Shown: in pieces, positions 38,572 through 47,557 of the stretch
How positions within the stretch are numbered: position 1 is the first letter of the stretch
Layout of the letters: the number at the start of each line of letters is the position of its first letter
Origin: Agrobacterium tumefaciens
GTDB taxonomy: Bacteria > Pseudomonadota > Alphaproteobacteria > Rhizobiales > Rhizobiaceae
DNA: 64,000 nucleotides
Assembly: GCA_025560025.1 (NCBI GenBank)
Contig: CP048485.1
Coordinates: 1,054,001 to 1,118,000, forward strand
Reading direction: 5' to 3'
Made by a program: the position numbers and the translations under genes
Notes under the pieces: generated by a model
The model's input: the letters and a program-made list of their open reading frames with translations, nothing else
What the model was told of the DNA's origin: nothing
Database searches by the model: none

Positions 38572-39930
38572 ATGCCGATAAACATCACCATGCCTGCCCT
38601 TTCTCCGACGATGGAAGAGGGCAATCTGGCCAAGTGGCTGGTCAAGGAAGGCGACAAGGTCGCACCCGGTGACGTGATCGCCGAGATCGAGACCGACAAG
38701 GCGACCATGGAAGTGGAAGCCGTTGACGAAGGCACGGTCGCCAAGCTGGTTGTTCCGGCAGGCACTGAAGCGGTCAAGGTCAACGCCCTGATCGCCATCC
38801 TCGCCGCCGATGGCGAGGATGTGGCCGAAGCGGCAAAGGGCGGCGCTGCCGCTCCCGCCAAGGCCGAGGCTCCGAAGCAGGAAGCTGCAAAGGCTGAAGC
38901 GCCGAAGGAAGAATCTGCCCCGGCCAAGGCTGAAAAGCCAGCCGCCGATCAGGCTGCCGCATCGTCCACACCGGCTCCGGTCGCAAAGTCCGGCGAGCGC
39001 ATCTTCGCTTCGCCGCTTGCCCGCCGTCTTGCCAAGGAAGCCGGTCTCGACCTCTCGGCCGTTTCCGGTTCCGGCCCGCATGGCCGTATCGTCAAGACTG
39101 ACGTGGAAAAGGCCGCCGCTTCCGGCGGTGCGAAGGCCGCACCGTCTGCTGCTGCATCCGCAGGCGCACCGGCTCCGGCTCTCGCCAAGGGCCAGTCGGA
39201 CGAAGCCGTTCTCAAGCTGTTCGAACAGGGCTCTTACGAGCTGGTGCCGCATGACGGCATGCGCAAGGTCATCGCCAAGCGTCTGGTCGAATCGAAGCAG
39301 ACGGTTCCGCATTTCTACGTTTCGGTGGATTGTGAACTCGATACGCTTCTGGCTCTGCGCGCCCAGCTCAATGCGGCTGCCCCCGAAAAGGATGGCAAGC
39401 CGGCCTACAAGCTGTCGGTCAACGACATGGTCATCAAGGCGCTGGCTCTTGCCCTGCGCGATGTGCCTGACGCCAACGTCTCCTGGACGGAAAGCGCCAT
39501 GGTCAAGCACAAGCATTCGGATGTCGGCGTTGCCGTTTCCATTCCGGGTGGCCTGATCACGCCGATCATCCGCAAGGCGGAAGAGAAGTCGCTCTCCACC
39601 ATCTCCAACGAGATGAAGGACTACGGCAAGCGCGCCAAGGAGCGCAAGCTGAAGCCCGAGGAGTATCAGGGCGGTACGACGGCCGTGTCCAACATGGGCA
39701 TGATGGGCGTCAAGAGCTTCTCCGCCGTCATCAACCCGCCGCATGCCACCATTCTGGCGGTTGGCGCGGGTGAAGAACGCGCTGTCGTGAAGAATGGCGA
39801 GATCAAGATCGCCAACGTCATGACGGTCACGCTTTCCACCGACCACCGCTGCGTCGATGGCGCGCTCGGAGCCGAGCTGATCGGTGCCTTCAAGCGCTAC
39901 ATCGAAAACCCGATGGGCATGCTGGTTTGA
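38572..39930 (+). CDS. pdhC: Dihydrolipoamide acetyltransferase, PDH E2 component
   Basis: A 452-residue E2 that transfers acetyl groups to CoA and forms the complex core. One lipoyl domain (Lys43 in ETDKATMEV) is followed by an Ala/Pro/Lys linker at about 80-140. The E1/E3-binding domain [19 protein letters not shown] is at about 144-162, a second linker follows, and the catalytic domain runs from about 220 to 452. The catalytic motif DHRCVDG is near residue 424. Only one lipoyl domain is present, compensated by the one on PdhB. It lies 14 bp after pdhB. Confidence 0.97.
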   Translation: MPINITMPALSPTMEEGNLAKWLVKEGDKVAPGDVIAEIETDKATMEVEAVDEGTVAKLVVPAGTEAVKVNALIAILAADGEDVAEAAKGGAAAPAKAEAPKQEAAKAEAPKEESAPAKAEKPAADQAAASSTPAPVAKSGERIFASPLARRLAKEAGLDLSAVSGSGPHGRIVKTDVEKAAASGGAKAAPSAAASAGAPAPALAKGQSDEAVLKLFEQGSYELVPHDGMRKVIAKRLVESKQTVPHFYVSVDCELDTLLALRAQLNAAAPEKDGKPAYKLSVNDMVIKALALALRDVPDANVSWTESAMVKHKHSDVGVAVSIPGGLITPIIRKAEEKSLSTISNEMKDYGKRAKERKLKPEEYQGGTTAVSNMGMMGVKSFSAVINPPHATILAVGAGEERAVVKNGEIKIANVMTVTLSTDHRCVDGALGAELIGAFKRYIENPMGMLV

Positions 39931-39942
39931 TCGGAGCGTGAC

Positions 39943-40587
39943 ATGGTGAAATCGGTCCTCTGCTTTGGCGATTCCCTGACCTGGGGATCAAATGCGGAAA
40001 CGGGTGGCCGTCACAGCCATGACGATCTTTGGCCGAGCGTCTTGCAAAAGGCGCTCGGTCCTGACGTGCACGTGATCCACGAAGGGCTGGGCGGCCGTAC
40101 CACCGCCTATGACGATCTGACGGCCGATTGTGACCGCAATGGCGCAAGGCTTCTGCCGACGCTGCTGCACAGCCATGCGCCGCTTGATCTCGTCATCATC
40201 ATGCTCGGCACCAACGACATGAAACCGTCGATCCACGGATCGGCAATTGTCGCCATGAAGGGTATCGAGCGATTGGTGAAACTCACGCGCAATCACGTCT
40301 GGCAAGTCGCTGACTGGGAAGCGCCGGATGTTCTGATCGTCGCGCCGCCGCAGCTTTGCGAAACGGCAAACCCCGTGATGGGGGCGATCTATCGCGATGC
40401 GATCGATGAATCGGCCATGCTGGCTTCGGTTTACCGGGACCTTGCCGACGACCTCGATTGCGGTTTTTTCGATGCCGGCTCCGTTGCCCGCACGACGCCG
40501 GTGGACGGCGTTCATCTCGATGCAGAAAACACACGGGCCATCGGGCGCGGGCTGGAGCCCGTCGTCCGCATGATGCTCGGACTTTGA
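39943..40587 (+). CDS. SGNH/GDSL hydrolase (arylesterase-like)
   Basis: A 214-residue SGNH-hydrolase with the four family blocks: FGDSLTWG near residue 8 with the catalytic Ser, GLGGRTT near 48 (Gly block), MLGTNDMK near 88 (Asn block), and DGVHLDAENTRAIG near 187 with Asp and His. No signal peptide is visible, so it acts in the cytoplasm. It is inserted between pdhC and lpdA in the PDH operon, 12 bp after pdhC. The natural ester substrate is unknown. Confidence 0.85.
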   Translation: MVKSVLCFGDSLTWGSNAETGGRHSHDDLWPSVLQKALGPDVHVIHEGLGGRTTAYDDLTADCDRNGARLLPTLLHSHAPLDLVIIMLGTNDMKPSIHGSAIVAMKGIERLVKLTRNHVWQVADWEAPDVLIVAPPQLCETANPVMGAIYRDAIDESAMLASVYRDLADDLDCGFFDAGSVARTTPVDGVHLDAENTRAIGRGLEPVVRMMLGL

Positions 40588-40646
40588 CAATAATTCCGTT
40601 TCGGAACGGCATGCCGTCATCCGAATAAGACAAGGCAGGATTTCCA

Positions 40647-42092
40647 ATGGCTCAATCTTATGACGTCATCATCATCGGTTCGGGACCGGGCGGTTATATT
40701 GCCGCGATCCGCGCAGCCCAGCTCGGCATGAAGGTTGCCGTCGTGGAGCGCGAGCATCTGGCCGGCATCTGCTCCAACTGGGGTTGCATTCCCACCAAGG
40801 CGCTGCTGCGCACCGCCGATGTCATGCACACCGCCACCCATGCCAAGGATTATGGCTTGACGCTGGAAGGCTCGATCAAGCCTGATGTGAAGGCAATCGT
40901 GGCGCGCTCGCGCGGCATTGCTGCGCGCATGAACAATGGCGTCGGTTTCCTGTTCAAGAAGAACAAGGTCGATATCATCTGGGGCGAAGCCAAGATCACC
41001 AAGCCGGGCGAAATCGTTGTCGGCAAGTCCACCAAGCCGGTGGTTCAGCCGCAGGGTCCCGTGCCGAAGAATACGCTGGGCGAGGGCACCTATACCGCCA
41101 AGCACATCATCGTCGCGACAGGTGCGCGCCCGCGCGCGCTGCCCGGCATCGAGCCGGATGGCAAGCTGATCTGGACCTATTTCGAGGCGATGAAGCCGGA
41201 AGAAATGCCGAAGTCGCTGCTGGTCATGGGCTCGGGCGCCATCGGCATCGAATTCGCCAGCTTCTACCGCACCATGGGCGTCGACGTCACCGTCGTCGAG
41301 ATCATGAGCCAGGTCATGCCGGTCGAGGATGCGGAAATCTCCACCTTCGCCAAGAAGCAGCTCGAAAAGCAGGGCATGAAAATTCACCTTGAAACCAAGG
41401 TTTCCAAGGTCGAGAAGGGCGCGAACTCCATCACCGCGACGCTGGAGAAGAAGGACGGTTCTTCCGAGAAGATCACCGCCGACCGCATGATTTCGGCCGT
41501 TGGCGTCGTCGCCAATATCGAAGGCATCGGCCTCGAGGCTGCCGGCGTGAAGACCGATCGCGGCTTCATCGTCATCGACGGTTACGGCAAGACCAACGTG
41601 CCGGGCATCTATGCCATCGGCGACGTCGCCGGCCCGCCGCTGCTCGCCCACAAGGCCGAGCATGAGGCAGTGATCTGCGTCGAAAAGATCGCCGGTCTGC
41701 CGAATGTGCACCCGATGGACAAGCTCAAGATTCCGGGCTGCACCTATTGCAACCCGCAGGTCGCCTCGGTCGGTCTCACCGAAGCCAAGGCCAAGGAACA
41801 GGGCCGCGACATCCGCGTCGGCCGCTTCTCCTTTGCGGCAAACGGCAAGGCTGTCGCGCTCGGCGAAGATCAGGGCATGGTCAAGACCATCTTCGACAAG
41901 AAGACCGGCGAGCTGCTCGGCGCGCATATGGTCGGTGCGGAAGTCACCGAACTCATTCAGGGCTTCGTTGTTGCGATGAACCTCGAGACCACTGAAGAAG
42001 ACCTGATGCACACGATCTTCCCGCATCCGACCATTTCGGAATCGATGAAGGAAAGCGTGCTCGACGCCTATGGGCGTGTGCTGAACGCATAA
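40647..42092 (+). CDS. lpdA: Dihydrolipoamide dehydrogenase, E3 component
   Basis: A 481-residue FAD-dependent E3 that reoxidises dihydrolipoyl groups with NAD+. It has the FAD-binding GSGPGGYIAAIRAAQLG at about residues 11-27, the redox disulfide CSNWGC near 43-48, the NAD-binding GSGAIGIEFASFYRTMG near 194-210, and the C-terminal His-Glu pair in HPTISE at about 459-464. An extra 15-residue segment (STKPVVQPQGPVPKN) follows the second strand and occurs in PDH-linked rhizobial E3s. It likely serves PDH, given its location. Confidence 0.96.
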   Translation: MAQSYDVIIIGSGPGGYIAAIRAAQLGMKVAVVEREHLAGICSNWGCIPTKALLRTADVMHTATHAKDYGLTLEGSIKPDVKAIVARSRGIAARMNNGVGFLFKKNKVDIIWGEAKITKPGEIVVGKSTKPVVQPQGPVPKNTLGEGTYTAKHIIVATGARPRALPGIEPDGKLIWTYFEAMKPEEMPKSLLVMGSGAIGIEFASFYRTMGVDVTVVEIMSQVMPVEDAEISTFAKKQLEKQGMKIHLETKVSKVEKGANSITATLEKKDGSSEKITADRMISAVGVVANIEGIGLEAAGVKTDRGFIVIDGYGKTNVPGIYAIGDVAGPPLLAHKAEHEAVICVEKIAGLPNVHPMDKLKIPGCTYCNPQVASVGLTEAKAKEQGRDIRVGRFSFAANGKAVALGEDQGMVKTIFDKKTGELLGAHMVGAEVTELIQGFVVAMNLETTEEDLMHTIFPHPTISESMKESVLDAYGRVLNA

Positions 42093-42104
42093 GTGCTCCG
42101 TGAT

Positions 42105-42131
42105 ACCCGGCATTGTCTAACCATGCTGGGT
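42105..42131 (+). terminator. Hairpin after lpdA
   Basis: A 9-bp stem (ACCCGGCAT with ATGCTGGGT, one G-T pair) and 9-nt loop lie 13 bp after the lpdA stop. There is no T-run, so it may be a partial terminator or mRNA 3' end. Confidence 0.5.
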
Positions 42132-42191
42132 GTCCCATATGTCTCGATGCAGGCTCCTTAAAAGGGGCTGGTTCTTTCAGGGAGCGTGGGA

Positions 42192-42440
42192 ATGGAAAGT
42201 GTAGGCTGGATTGCAGCAATCATCATCGGCGGTCTCGCCGGCTGGCTTGCGGGCAAGCTCATGGATATGCGCTTCGGCATTTTCATGAACATCATCCTCG
42301 GCATTGTCGGTTCGGTGGTTGCCGTTGCGGTGCTTCGAACCTTCGATGTTTTCGTGCAGGACAGCAGGCTCGGCTATTTCGTCACGTCGTTCATCGGCGC
42401 CAGCCTTTTGTTGTTTCTGGCGAAGCTGGTACGGCGCTGA
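42192..42440 (+). CDS. GlsB/YeaQ/YmgE family membrane protein
   Basis: An 82-residue protein with three hydrophobic segments and the family motif IIIGGLAGWLAGKLM followed by GIFMNIILGIVGSVVA. Members are stress-associated small inner-membrane proteins of unknown activity. The ATG at 42192 is 7 nt after GGGAG; a GTG at 42186 would overlap that site. It sits between lpdA and lipA, and could share the PDH transcript. Confidence 0.85.
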   Translation: MESVGWIAAIIIGGLAGWLAGKLMDMRFGIFMNIILGIVGSVVAVAVLRTFDVFVQDSRLGYFVTSFIGASLLLFLAKLVRR

Positions 42441-42543
42441 AAGGCTTCGTGGCCGGAAGGGGCTTACGCTTTTTCTGGAATTGTTCTAAAGCATCGGGCC
42501 AACAGATGTTTAGGTCGCCAGGGGCGATGGAAGCAGGTTTTTA

Positions 42544-43515
42544 ATGGTCACTATTCTCGACAGGACGTCGTCCGACGAAAAGCGCATTCGCCACCCGGAA
42601 AAGGCGCATAAGCCCGATACCGAGGTCATGCGTAAGCCGGAATGGATCCGCGTCAAGGCGCCGACATCCAAGGGCTATCACGAGACGCGTGAACTGGTGC
42701 GTTCGCACAAGCTGGTGACGGTGTGCGAGGAAGCCGGCTGTCCGAATATCGGCGAATGCTGGGACAAGAAACACGCGACCTTCATGATCATGGGTGAAAT
42801 CTGCACCCGCGCCTGCGCTTTCTGCAATGTCGCGACCGGCAAGCCCAATCCGCTGGATATGGCCGAGCCCGAGAACGTCGCCAAGGCCGTCAAGCAGATG
42901 GGCCTTTCCCACGTCGTCATCACCTCGGTCGACCGCGACGACCTCGCCGATGGCGGCGCTGAACATTTCGAGAAGGTCATCTGGGCGATCCGTGCGGCAT
43001 CGCCCAACACGACCATCGAAATCCTGACCCCCGACTTCCTGAAGAAGCCCGGCGCGCTGGAACGGGTGGTCGCCGCCAAGCCCGATGTCTTCAACCACAA
43101 TATGGAAACCGTCCCGGGCAATTACCTCACGGTTCGTCCCGGCGCGCGCTATTTCCACTCTGTGCGCCTTCTGCAGCGGGTGAAGGAACTCGATCCCACC
43201 ATGTTCACCAAGTCGGGCATCATGGTCGGCCTCGGCGAAGAGCGAAACGAAGTGCTTCAGCTAATGGACGACCTGCGCAGCGCCGATGTGGACTTCCTGA
43301 CCATCGGCCAATATCTGCAGCCGACCCGCAAGCACCACAAGGTCGAGGCCTTCGTGACGCCGGAAGAGTTCAAGTCCTACGAGACCGTGGCTTATACCAA
43401 GGGCTTCCTGATGGTGTCTTCCAGCCCGCTGACCCGCTCCTCGCACCATGCCGGCGACGATTTCGAACGCCTGCGTGCGGCCCGCGAGAAGAAGCTGCTG
43501 GCGGCTGCGGAGTAA
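42544..43515 (+). CDS. lipA: Lipoyl synthase
   Basis: A 323-residue radical-SAM enzyme that inserts two sulfurs into octanoyl groups on lipoyl domains. The auxiliary cluster cysteines are C61, C66 and C72 ([12 protein letters not shown]). The radical-SAM cluster cysteines are C87, C91 and C94 (CTRACAFC). A conserved C-terminal serine lies in [11 protein letters not shown]. It acts on PdhB and PdhC encoded just upstream, so gene position and function agree. A two-hairpin repeat follows at 43572. Confidence 0.97.
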   Translation: MVTILDRTSSDEKRIRHPEKAHKPDTEVMRKPEWIRVKAPTSKGYHETRELVRSHKLVTVCEEAGCPNIGECWDKKHATFMIMGEICTRACAFCNVATGKPNPLDMAEPENVAKAVKQMGLSHVVITSVDRDDLADGGAEHFEKVIWAIRAASPNTTIEILTPDFLKKPGALERVVAAKPDVFNHNMETVPGNYLTVRPGARYFHSVRLLQRVKELDPTMFTKSGIMVGLGEERNEVLQLMDDLRSADVDFLTIGQYLQPTRKHHKVEAFVTPEEFKSYETVAYTKGFLMVSSSPLTRSSHHAGDDFERLRAAREKKLLAAAE

Positions 43516-43571
43516 GGGACAAAGGTTCGGCAACATAGGTTGCTGGATCGGGCGATATACGCTCTCTCCAC

Positions 43572-43658
43572 CGTCATGCTCGGGCTTGTCCCGAGCATCT
43601 GCAACCTATCGATTGTACGATACGTGATTGGATCCTCGGGACAGGCCCGAGGATGACG
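43572..43658. repeat. Two-hairpin intergenic palindromic element, copy 2
   Basis: An 87-bp element with the same layout as that at 4749-4834: two perfect 9-bp stems with 5-nt loops (43576-43598 and 43632-43654), a shared TCTGCAACC between them, and CGTCAT/ATGACG ends. It lies between the convergent lipA and DMT-transporter genes. Confidence 0.8.
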
Positions 43659-43716
43659 TGAGTGGGAGGCGAGGCTTGTGAAATGGCTCCGCCGCCTGTT
43701 CCCGGCCTTCAACCCA

Positions 43717-44646
43717 TCACACCACAACCTTCTCCGGCCTATGCGCCCGCATGCACAAGATCACGCTCAGCACCACCGAACAGATCGCCACGATCTCGAC
43801 AATGGTCGGCCCGCGCCCTTCCCATAAAAATCCGTAAAGCAACGCAAACAGCGTTTCGAACAGGATCATCTGCCCGACCATGGTGAGCGGCAAAAGACGG
43901 CTCATGCGGTTCCATAAGGCATTGCCGAGAATGGAGGCGGTGAAACCCAGCCCGGCTGCAACAGCCACAAAATGCAGCCAGTCGCCCGAATTATGGCTTT
44001 CGCCGCCAAAGCCAAAGGCCGGGATGGCGAGCGCCAGCGCAAGCCCACCGGTCACCACGCCGGTCATCATGTTCCAGTCATCGGCGCTGACATCGTGAAG
44101 GCGGGAGAGCCACCGGGCATTGCCAACCGCAAAGGCCGTCCAAGACGCCAGCGCACCGAGCGCACAGGCAAGCCCGATGACGCGAGAGACATCGAGCCCT
44201 GCATCGTTTTCCGTCAGCGACTGCCAGGAAATGCCGATAATCCCCATCGCGCCGAAGGCGAGCGACGGCCACAGCCGCTTCAGCGACACCGCGCCGTGAT
44301 CGCGGCTGCCGATGATGGTGACGGCGACGGGCAGGAAGCCGATAATGATCGAGGTGAAGGCGACACCGCTCAATTTCACTGCGGTCGATATGAAGACATA
44401 ATAAGCGATGTTGCCGATCATGCTCAGCCAGCCGAGTGCTATCCACTCCCGCGCGCCAAAATGCGCCGACACGCGTTTCAGGCGCGGCCCGATGATGATG
44501 AGGGAAATCAGCCCATAGGTGAGATAACGCGCCGTCGAGAGTTGCAGGGCGGAAAAATCCGGCACGAGTTTCGGGGCGAGAAAAATCCCACCCCAGAGCG
44601 CACCCGCCAGCATGCCGTAAAAAACACCGAGACCTGTTCTGTTCAT
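43717..44646 (-). CDS. DMT superfamily (EamA) transporter
   Basis: A 309-residue membrane protein with about ten hydrophobic segments and two EamA repeats. The first begins GVFYGMLAGALWGGIF and the second is near residue 165. EamA proteins export amino acids or other metabolites, but substrate cannot be read. It lies 93 bp downstream of the AraC gene on the same strand, so the regulator may control or be co-transcribed with it. Confidence 0.85.
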   Translation of the reverse strand: MNRTGLGVFYGMLAGALWGGIFLAPKLVPDFSALQLSTARYLTYGLISLIIIGPRLKRVSAHFGAREWIALGWLSMIGNIAYYVFISTAVKLSGVAFTSIIIGFLPVAVTIIGSRDHGAVSLKRLWPSLAFGAMGIIGISWQSLTENDAGLDVSRVIGLACALGALASWTAFAVGNARWLSRLHDVSADDWNMMTGVVTGGLALALAIPAFGFGGESHNSGDWLHFVAVAAGLGFTASILGNALWNRMSRLLPLTMVGQMILFETLFALLYGFLWEGRGPTIVEIVAICSVVLSVILCMRAHRPEKVVV

Positions 44647-44739
44647 GTCATGTCACATCCGCATTCACATTTGCCTGCGATGTGCCACAGCCCTCTGCGG
44701 CTGTCTTGACAAAAACTCCTGACGGATATGCCGGCGGTT

Positions 44740-45492
44740 TTAATGAAGCCCGTAGGTCCGACGGTAGGCTGCGGGCGTTTCACCCAATGCATTGCGCATG
44801 GCCCGCGTCAGTGCAGTCTGGTCGGAAAAACCGGCCCGCAAGGCGATCTCGGCAATTGGCAGGGTGGAATTGCTGAGCAATACGCAGACCTTGTCCATGC
44901 GCAGCCCGGCCAGCCAGCGGTGAGGCGGGAGGCCGAATTCCTCGAGAAACAGCGCATGCAGGCGGCTGTCGCTGATCGTCACGCAGGAGGCCAGCATTTC
45001 GATGGTCCAGGGGAAGAACGGTTCCGCCCTGATGAGTGCAACGAGCCTGTGCAGGCGTTGGCGGATGTCGGCTTTCTCATTGGCAAGACTGTCGACCAGG
45101 AGCGGCGCCCACAGGTCCGCAATATCGTCGCGTCGCCCCTCTGTCCCGATGACACCGCGCATATAGGCTATCAATTGCCGCGTATCCTGCGCTATGTCGA
45201 GAAACGGCGAATGGGCGAATTTCTCGAGCGTTTGCTCGGGAAGGGCGCCTTCATCGATATCGACCACCAGCGAGTGGTTGCTTGCCGTCGCTTCCTGCGT
45301 ATGCGGCGCATCGCGATGGATGAACACGCCGCGTCCGGTCGACAATTCGTCCTGCCGTCCGGCCACATCGATCAGCAGACGCCCGGAGACAGGAAGAACG
45401 ATCTGCACGAAGCCATGCCGTTCCTTCGGTCTTTCTTCCCTGTAGGTTCTGATATTTGCGGATGCGGCCATCATGACGTTGTCGTTTTCCAT
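44740..45492 (-). CDS. AraC-family transcriptional regulator
   Basis: A 250-residue AraC regulator. An N-terminal cupin-like effector domain carries HRDAPHTQEAT near residue 59. The C-terminal double HTH (about residues 150-248) has TIEMLASCVTISDSRLHALF in its first part, then LPIAEIALRAGFSDQTALTRAM in outline. The start at 45492 is preferred; an ATG at 45534 would put a stable hairpin (45505-45527) inside the coding region. It is likely the regulator of the adjacent DMT transporter. Confidence 0.85.
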   Translation of the reverse strand: MENDNVMMAASANIRTYREERPKERHGFVQIVLPVSGRLLIDVAGRQDELSTGRGVFIHRDAPHTQEATASNHSLVVDIDEGALPEQTLEKFAHSPFLDIAQDTRQLIAYMRGVIGTEGRRDDIADLWAPLLVDSLANEKADIRQRLHRLVALIRAEPFFPWTIEMLASCVTISDSRLHALFLEEFGLPPHRWLAGLRMDKVCVLLSNSTLPIAEIALRAGFSDQTALTRAMRNALGETPAAYRRTYGLH

Positions 45493-45504
45493 TGTGCAAA
45501 GAAA

Positions 45505-45527
45505 TGGCCGCCTCGAAAAAGCGGCCA
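45505..45527. terminator. Hairpin between the small gene and araC-type gene
   Basis: TGGCCGC (45505-45511) and GCGGCCA (45521-45527) form a 7-bp stem with a 9-nt loop. On the minus strand it is followed by TTTCTTTG, so it can terminate transcripts of the 58-codon gene before the araC-type gene. Confidence 0.6.
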
Positions 45528-45603
45528 GTTTCATTGTTTGATTATGACATCGTCTTGAAGATTGGGCCAGTCGGCTTTATCGGTCGGCTCTGCGCGCCGG
45601 CAA

Positions 45604-45780
45604 TTAACAGTCTTCCTTGGCGGTCGATTCGCCGCGTTTGCGCTTGCGCAGAACCGGCTTGTTCTCTCTCGCCTCGCATTTTGCAACGTCGATGAGATAG
45701 GCAAGCACCGGCATGCCATTCATCGATGCGAGTTGCTTGGCGGATTCGAGAAGGTTGATGATGTTGGAAAAATCGTCCAT
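45604..45780 (-). CDS. Conserved small protein, 58 residues
   Basis: A 58-residue basic protein starting MDDFSNIINLLESAKQ and ending in a Lys/Arg-rich tail (KPVLRKRKRGESTAKEDC). The middle is amphipathic (MNGMPVLAYLIDVAK). It has no signal peptide or known domain. The start at 45780 follows a weak GAGTGAG. The longer frame from 46068 has unlike, low-quality sequence in front of this Met and is rejected. Terminator-like hairpin 45505-45527 follows. I think related small proteins exist in other Rhizobiales, but no function is known to me. Confidence 0.6.
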   Translation of the reverse strand: MDDFSNIINLLESAKQLASMNGMPVLAYLIDVAKCEARENKPVLRKRKRGESTAKEDC

Positions 45781-46031
45781 CGGCTCACTCAGTGGCTCAA
45801 AGCGGTTATGTCGGGTCTGAACCCAAGGATGAATACGCGTGGGGAAATCGGGAGTGCCCGGCGCGTTTGCATCCAGTGGGTGTAATATTAGTGGCAAATA
45901 AATAGCAATCCCTGCGAGGGGGTTGCAATAGTCAATTTTCCGTAACTGCCATGCGCAACGACGATATCGTTGTGGAACGTTATATCGGGTTGGCAGCACG
46001 GTGTTCCAGCGTTCCTGACGAGGTTTACGCG

Positions 46032-46601
46032 ATGCCGCACTATCTGGATAGAGCCGAAGACGCAGCAAAAATCATTGCCGGCGCAAAACGTATCATGGTC
46101 GTTGGCTGCTCGGGTGGCGGCAAGTCGACACTGTCACATAAGCTCTCGGCTGCCTTCGGGCTTCGCTACATTTCCATGGATCGCGAGATTTTCTGGCTGC
46201 CGGGCTGGCAGGCGCGTCCGCGCGAGGAGCAACGGCAGAAGATCGCCGCCATCGTCGCAGAGGAGAACTGGCTGATGGATGGCAGCAATCCGTCATCTTT
46301 CGACATGCGCCTGCCGAGATCCCACATCGTCCTGTGGGTGCGCATGCCGCGCTGGCTTTGCCTGTGGGGCGCGATCAGCCGAATCGGCAAGGGTTACGGA
46401 AGGGCGAGGCCCGAAATGGCGGAGGGATGCCCTGAAAGGATCGATCTCGATTTCCTGCGCTATATCTGGAATTTCGAGCGGCGCCATACGCCGATCTTCG
46501 AGCAGAATTTCGCGCTTTATGGTCCTGATGTGCCGGTATTCCAGCTGAAAAGCCGAAAACAGTTTCGCCGCCTTCTTGATCTTCTGCGTATCGAGGATTA
46601 A
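46032..46601 (+). CDS. P-loop NTPase, adenylate-kinase/topology-modulation-like
   Basis: A 189-residue P-loop protein. The Walker A motif is VGCSGGGKST at about residues 21-30, followed by FGLRYISMDREIFW and the lid-like RLPRSHIVLWVRMPRW. It resembles FlaR/adenylate-kinase-like proteins, often annotated as DNA topology modulation protein, but that name has little support. The start at 46032 follows GACGAGG. The 27 upstream codons of the longer frame have no family match. RatA follows 9 bp later, so they probably share a transcript. Confidence 0.75.
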   Translation: MPHYLDRAEDAAKIIAGAKRIMVVGCSGGGKSTLSHKLSAAFGLRYISMDREIFWLPGWQARPREEQRQKIAAIVAEENWLMDGSNPSSFDMRLPRSHIVLWVRMPRWLCLWGAISRIGKGYGRARPEMAEGCPERIDLDFLRYIWNFERRHTPIFEQNFALYGPDVPVFQLKSRKQFRRLLDLLRIED

Positions 46602-46610
46602 CTGCCGCTC

Positions 46611-47066
46611 ATGCCACAGTTCGAAACGCATCGCCACGTCAAACACTCGCCCGACCGCATGTACGACCTCGTCGCCGATGTGGAGAAATATCCGCAATTT
46701 CTGCCCCTTTGCGAGGCGCTCACCGTCCGCTCGCGCAAGGAGCGCGATGGCAAGGTGCTGCTGGTGGCGGATATGACGGTGGGCTACAAGGCCATTCGCG
46801 AAACCTTCACCACGCAGGTGCTGCTGAACCCGGCCGAGCGCGCCATAGACGTGAAATATATCGACGGCCCGTTCAAATATCTCGACAATCGCTGGCGTTT
46901 CGAGGCCTCGGACGAGGGCGGCTCAGCCATTCATTTCTTCATCGATTACGAATTCAAGAACCGTCTGCTCGGCGCGGTCATGGGGTCGATGTTCGACCGG
47001 GCCTTCCGTATGTTCGCGGAAGCCTTCGAAACGCGTGCCGATAAAATCTATACCGACCCGGCCTGA
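46611..47066 (+). CDS. ratA: RatA/Coq10-type START-domain protein
   Basis: A 151-residue protein of the START/SRPBCC fold. The family opening MPQFETHRHVKHSPDRMYDLVADVEKYPQFLP is present in outline, and a hydrophobic lipid-binding cavity is predicted by the fold. In E. coli, RatA was reported to block 70S assembly; in other lineages the family (Coq10) binds ubiquinone and aids respiration. Coq10-like function is the more likely in an alphaproteobacterium. There is no RatB next to it, so calling it a toxin would be unsafe. It overlaps cinA convergently by 19 bp. Confidence 0.82.
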   Translation: MPQFETHRHVKHSPDRMYDLVADVEKYPQFLPLCEALTVRSRKERDGKVLLVADMTVGYKAIRETFTTQVLLNPAERAIDVKYIDGPFKYLDNRWRFEASDEGGSAIHFFIDYEFKNRLLGAVMGSMFDRAFRMFAEAFETRADKIYTDPA

Positions 47067-47557
47067 TTGAGGGCTATCAGCATCTCAAGCGCGGTCCTCA
47101 CCGTCGCAAGCCGGATTTCGGTGCGGCCGATCTCACCATAACGCATTTCCCGATGCAGGATTTCACCGCTGCGCACCTTGGCGGCCAGATGCACCAGCCC
47201 CACCGGCTTGTCGGTGGAACCACCACCCGGACCGGCAATACCGGTTACCGCCACCGCAAAATCCGCCCGCGAACGGAAGAGGGCGCCATGCGCCATCTGC
47301 AGCGCCGTCTGTCGGGAAACCGCGCCGAAATTCGCCAGCGTCTCGACACCAACCCCCAGCATGTCCATCTTGGCTTCATTGGTATAGGTGACAAAACCAC
47401 GATCGACGACAGCGGAGGAGCCGGCAATCTCCGTCAGGGCACCGGCGATCAGGCCGCCGGTGCAGCTTTCCGCGGTCGAGACCATGAGGCCATGCGCGGT
47501 GAAATCGACAATGATCTGCCGCGCCAGCTCTTCTATGTCAGCGGGAAAAAGGCTCAT
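47048..47557 (-). CDS. pncC: CinA-family nicotinamide-nucleotide amidohydrolase
   Basis: A 169-residue protein equal to the C-terminal domain of CinA, that is, PncC, which deamidates NMN to NaMN. The catalytic-Ser segment is [21 protein letters not shown] near residues 26-46 in outline, followed by [11 protein letters not shown] with Tyr and Lys. A GIAGPGGG loop is near 107. Its start overlaps the ispDF stop (ATGA), so they are one operon. It converges on ratA. Confidence 0.88.
   Translation of the reverse strand: MSLFPADIEELARQIIVDFTAHGLMVSTAESCTGGLIAGALTEIAGSSAVVDRGFVTYTNEAKMDMLGVGVETLANFGAVSRQTALQMAHGALFRSRADFAVAVTGIAGPGGGSTDKPVGLVHLAAKVRSGEILHREMRYGEIGRTEIRLATVRTALEMLIALNQAGSV

Noticed and set aside
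40617..42113. 498-codon antisense frame over lpdA
   Set aside because: It mirrors lpdA exactly; its His/Asp-rich composition is typical of antisense translation of GC-rich genes.
43972..44709. 245-codon plus-strand ORF opposite the DMT transporter
   Set aside because: It is a shadow of the EamA protein and its translation is unusually charged and repetitive.
46611..47066. RatA as a toxin-antitoxin system
   Set aside because: The antitoxin-like ratB partner is not next to it, and Coq10-like lipid binding is more probable in alphaproteobacteria.
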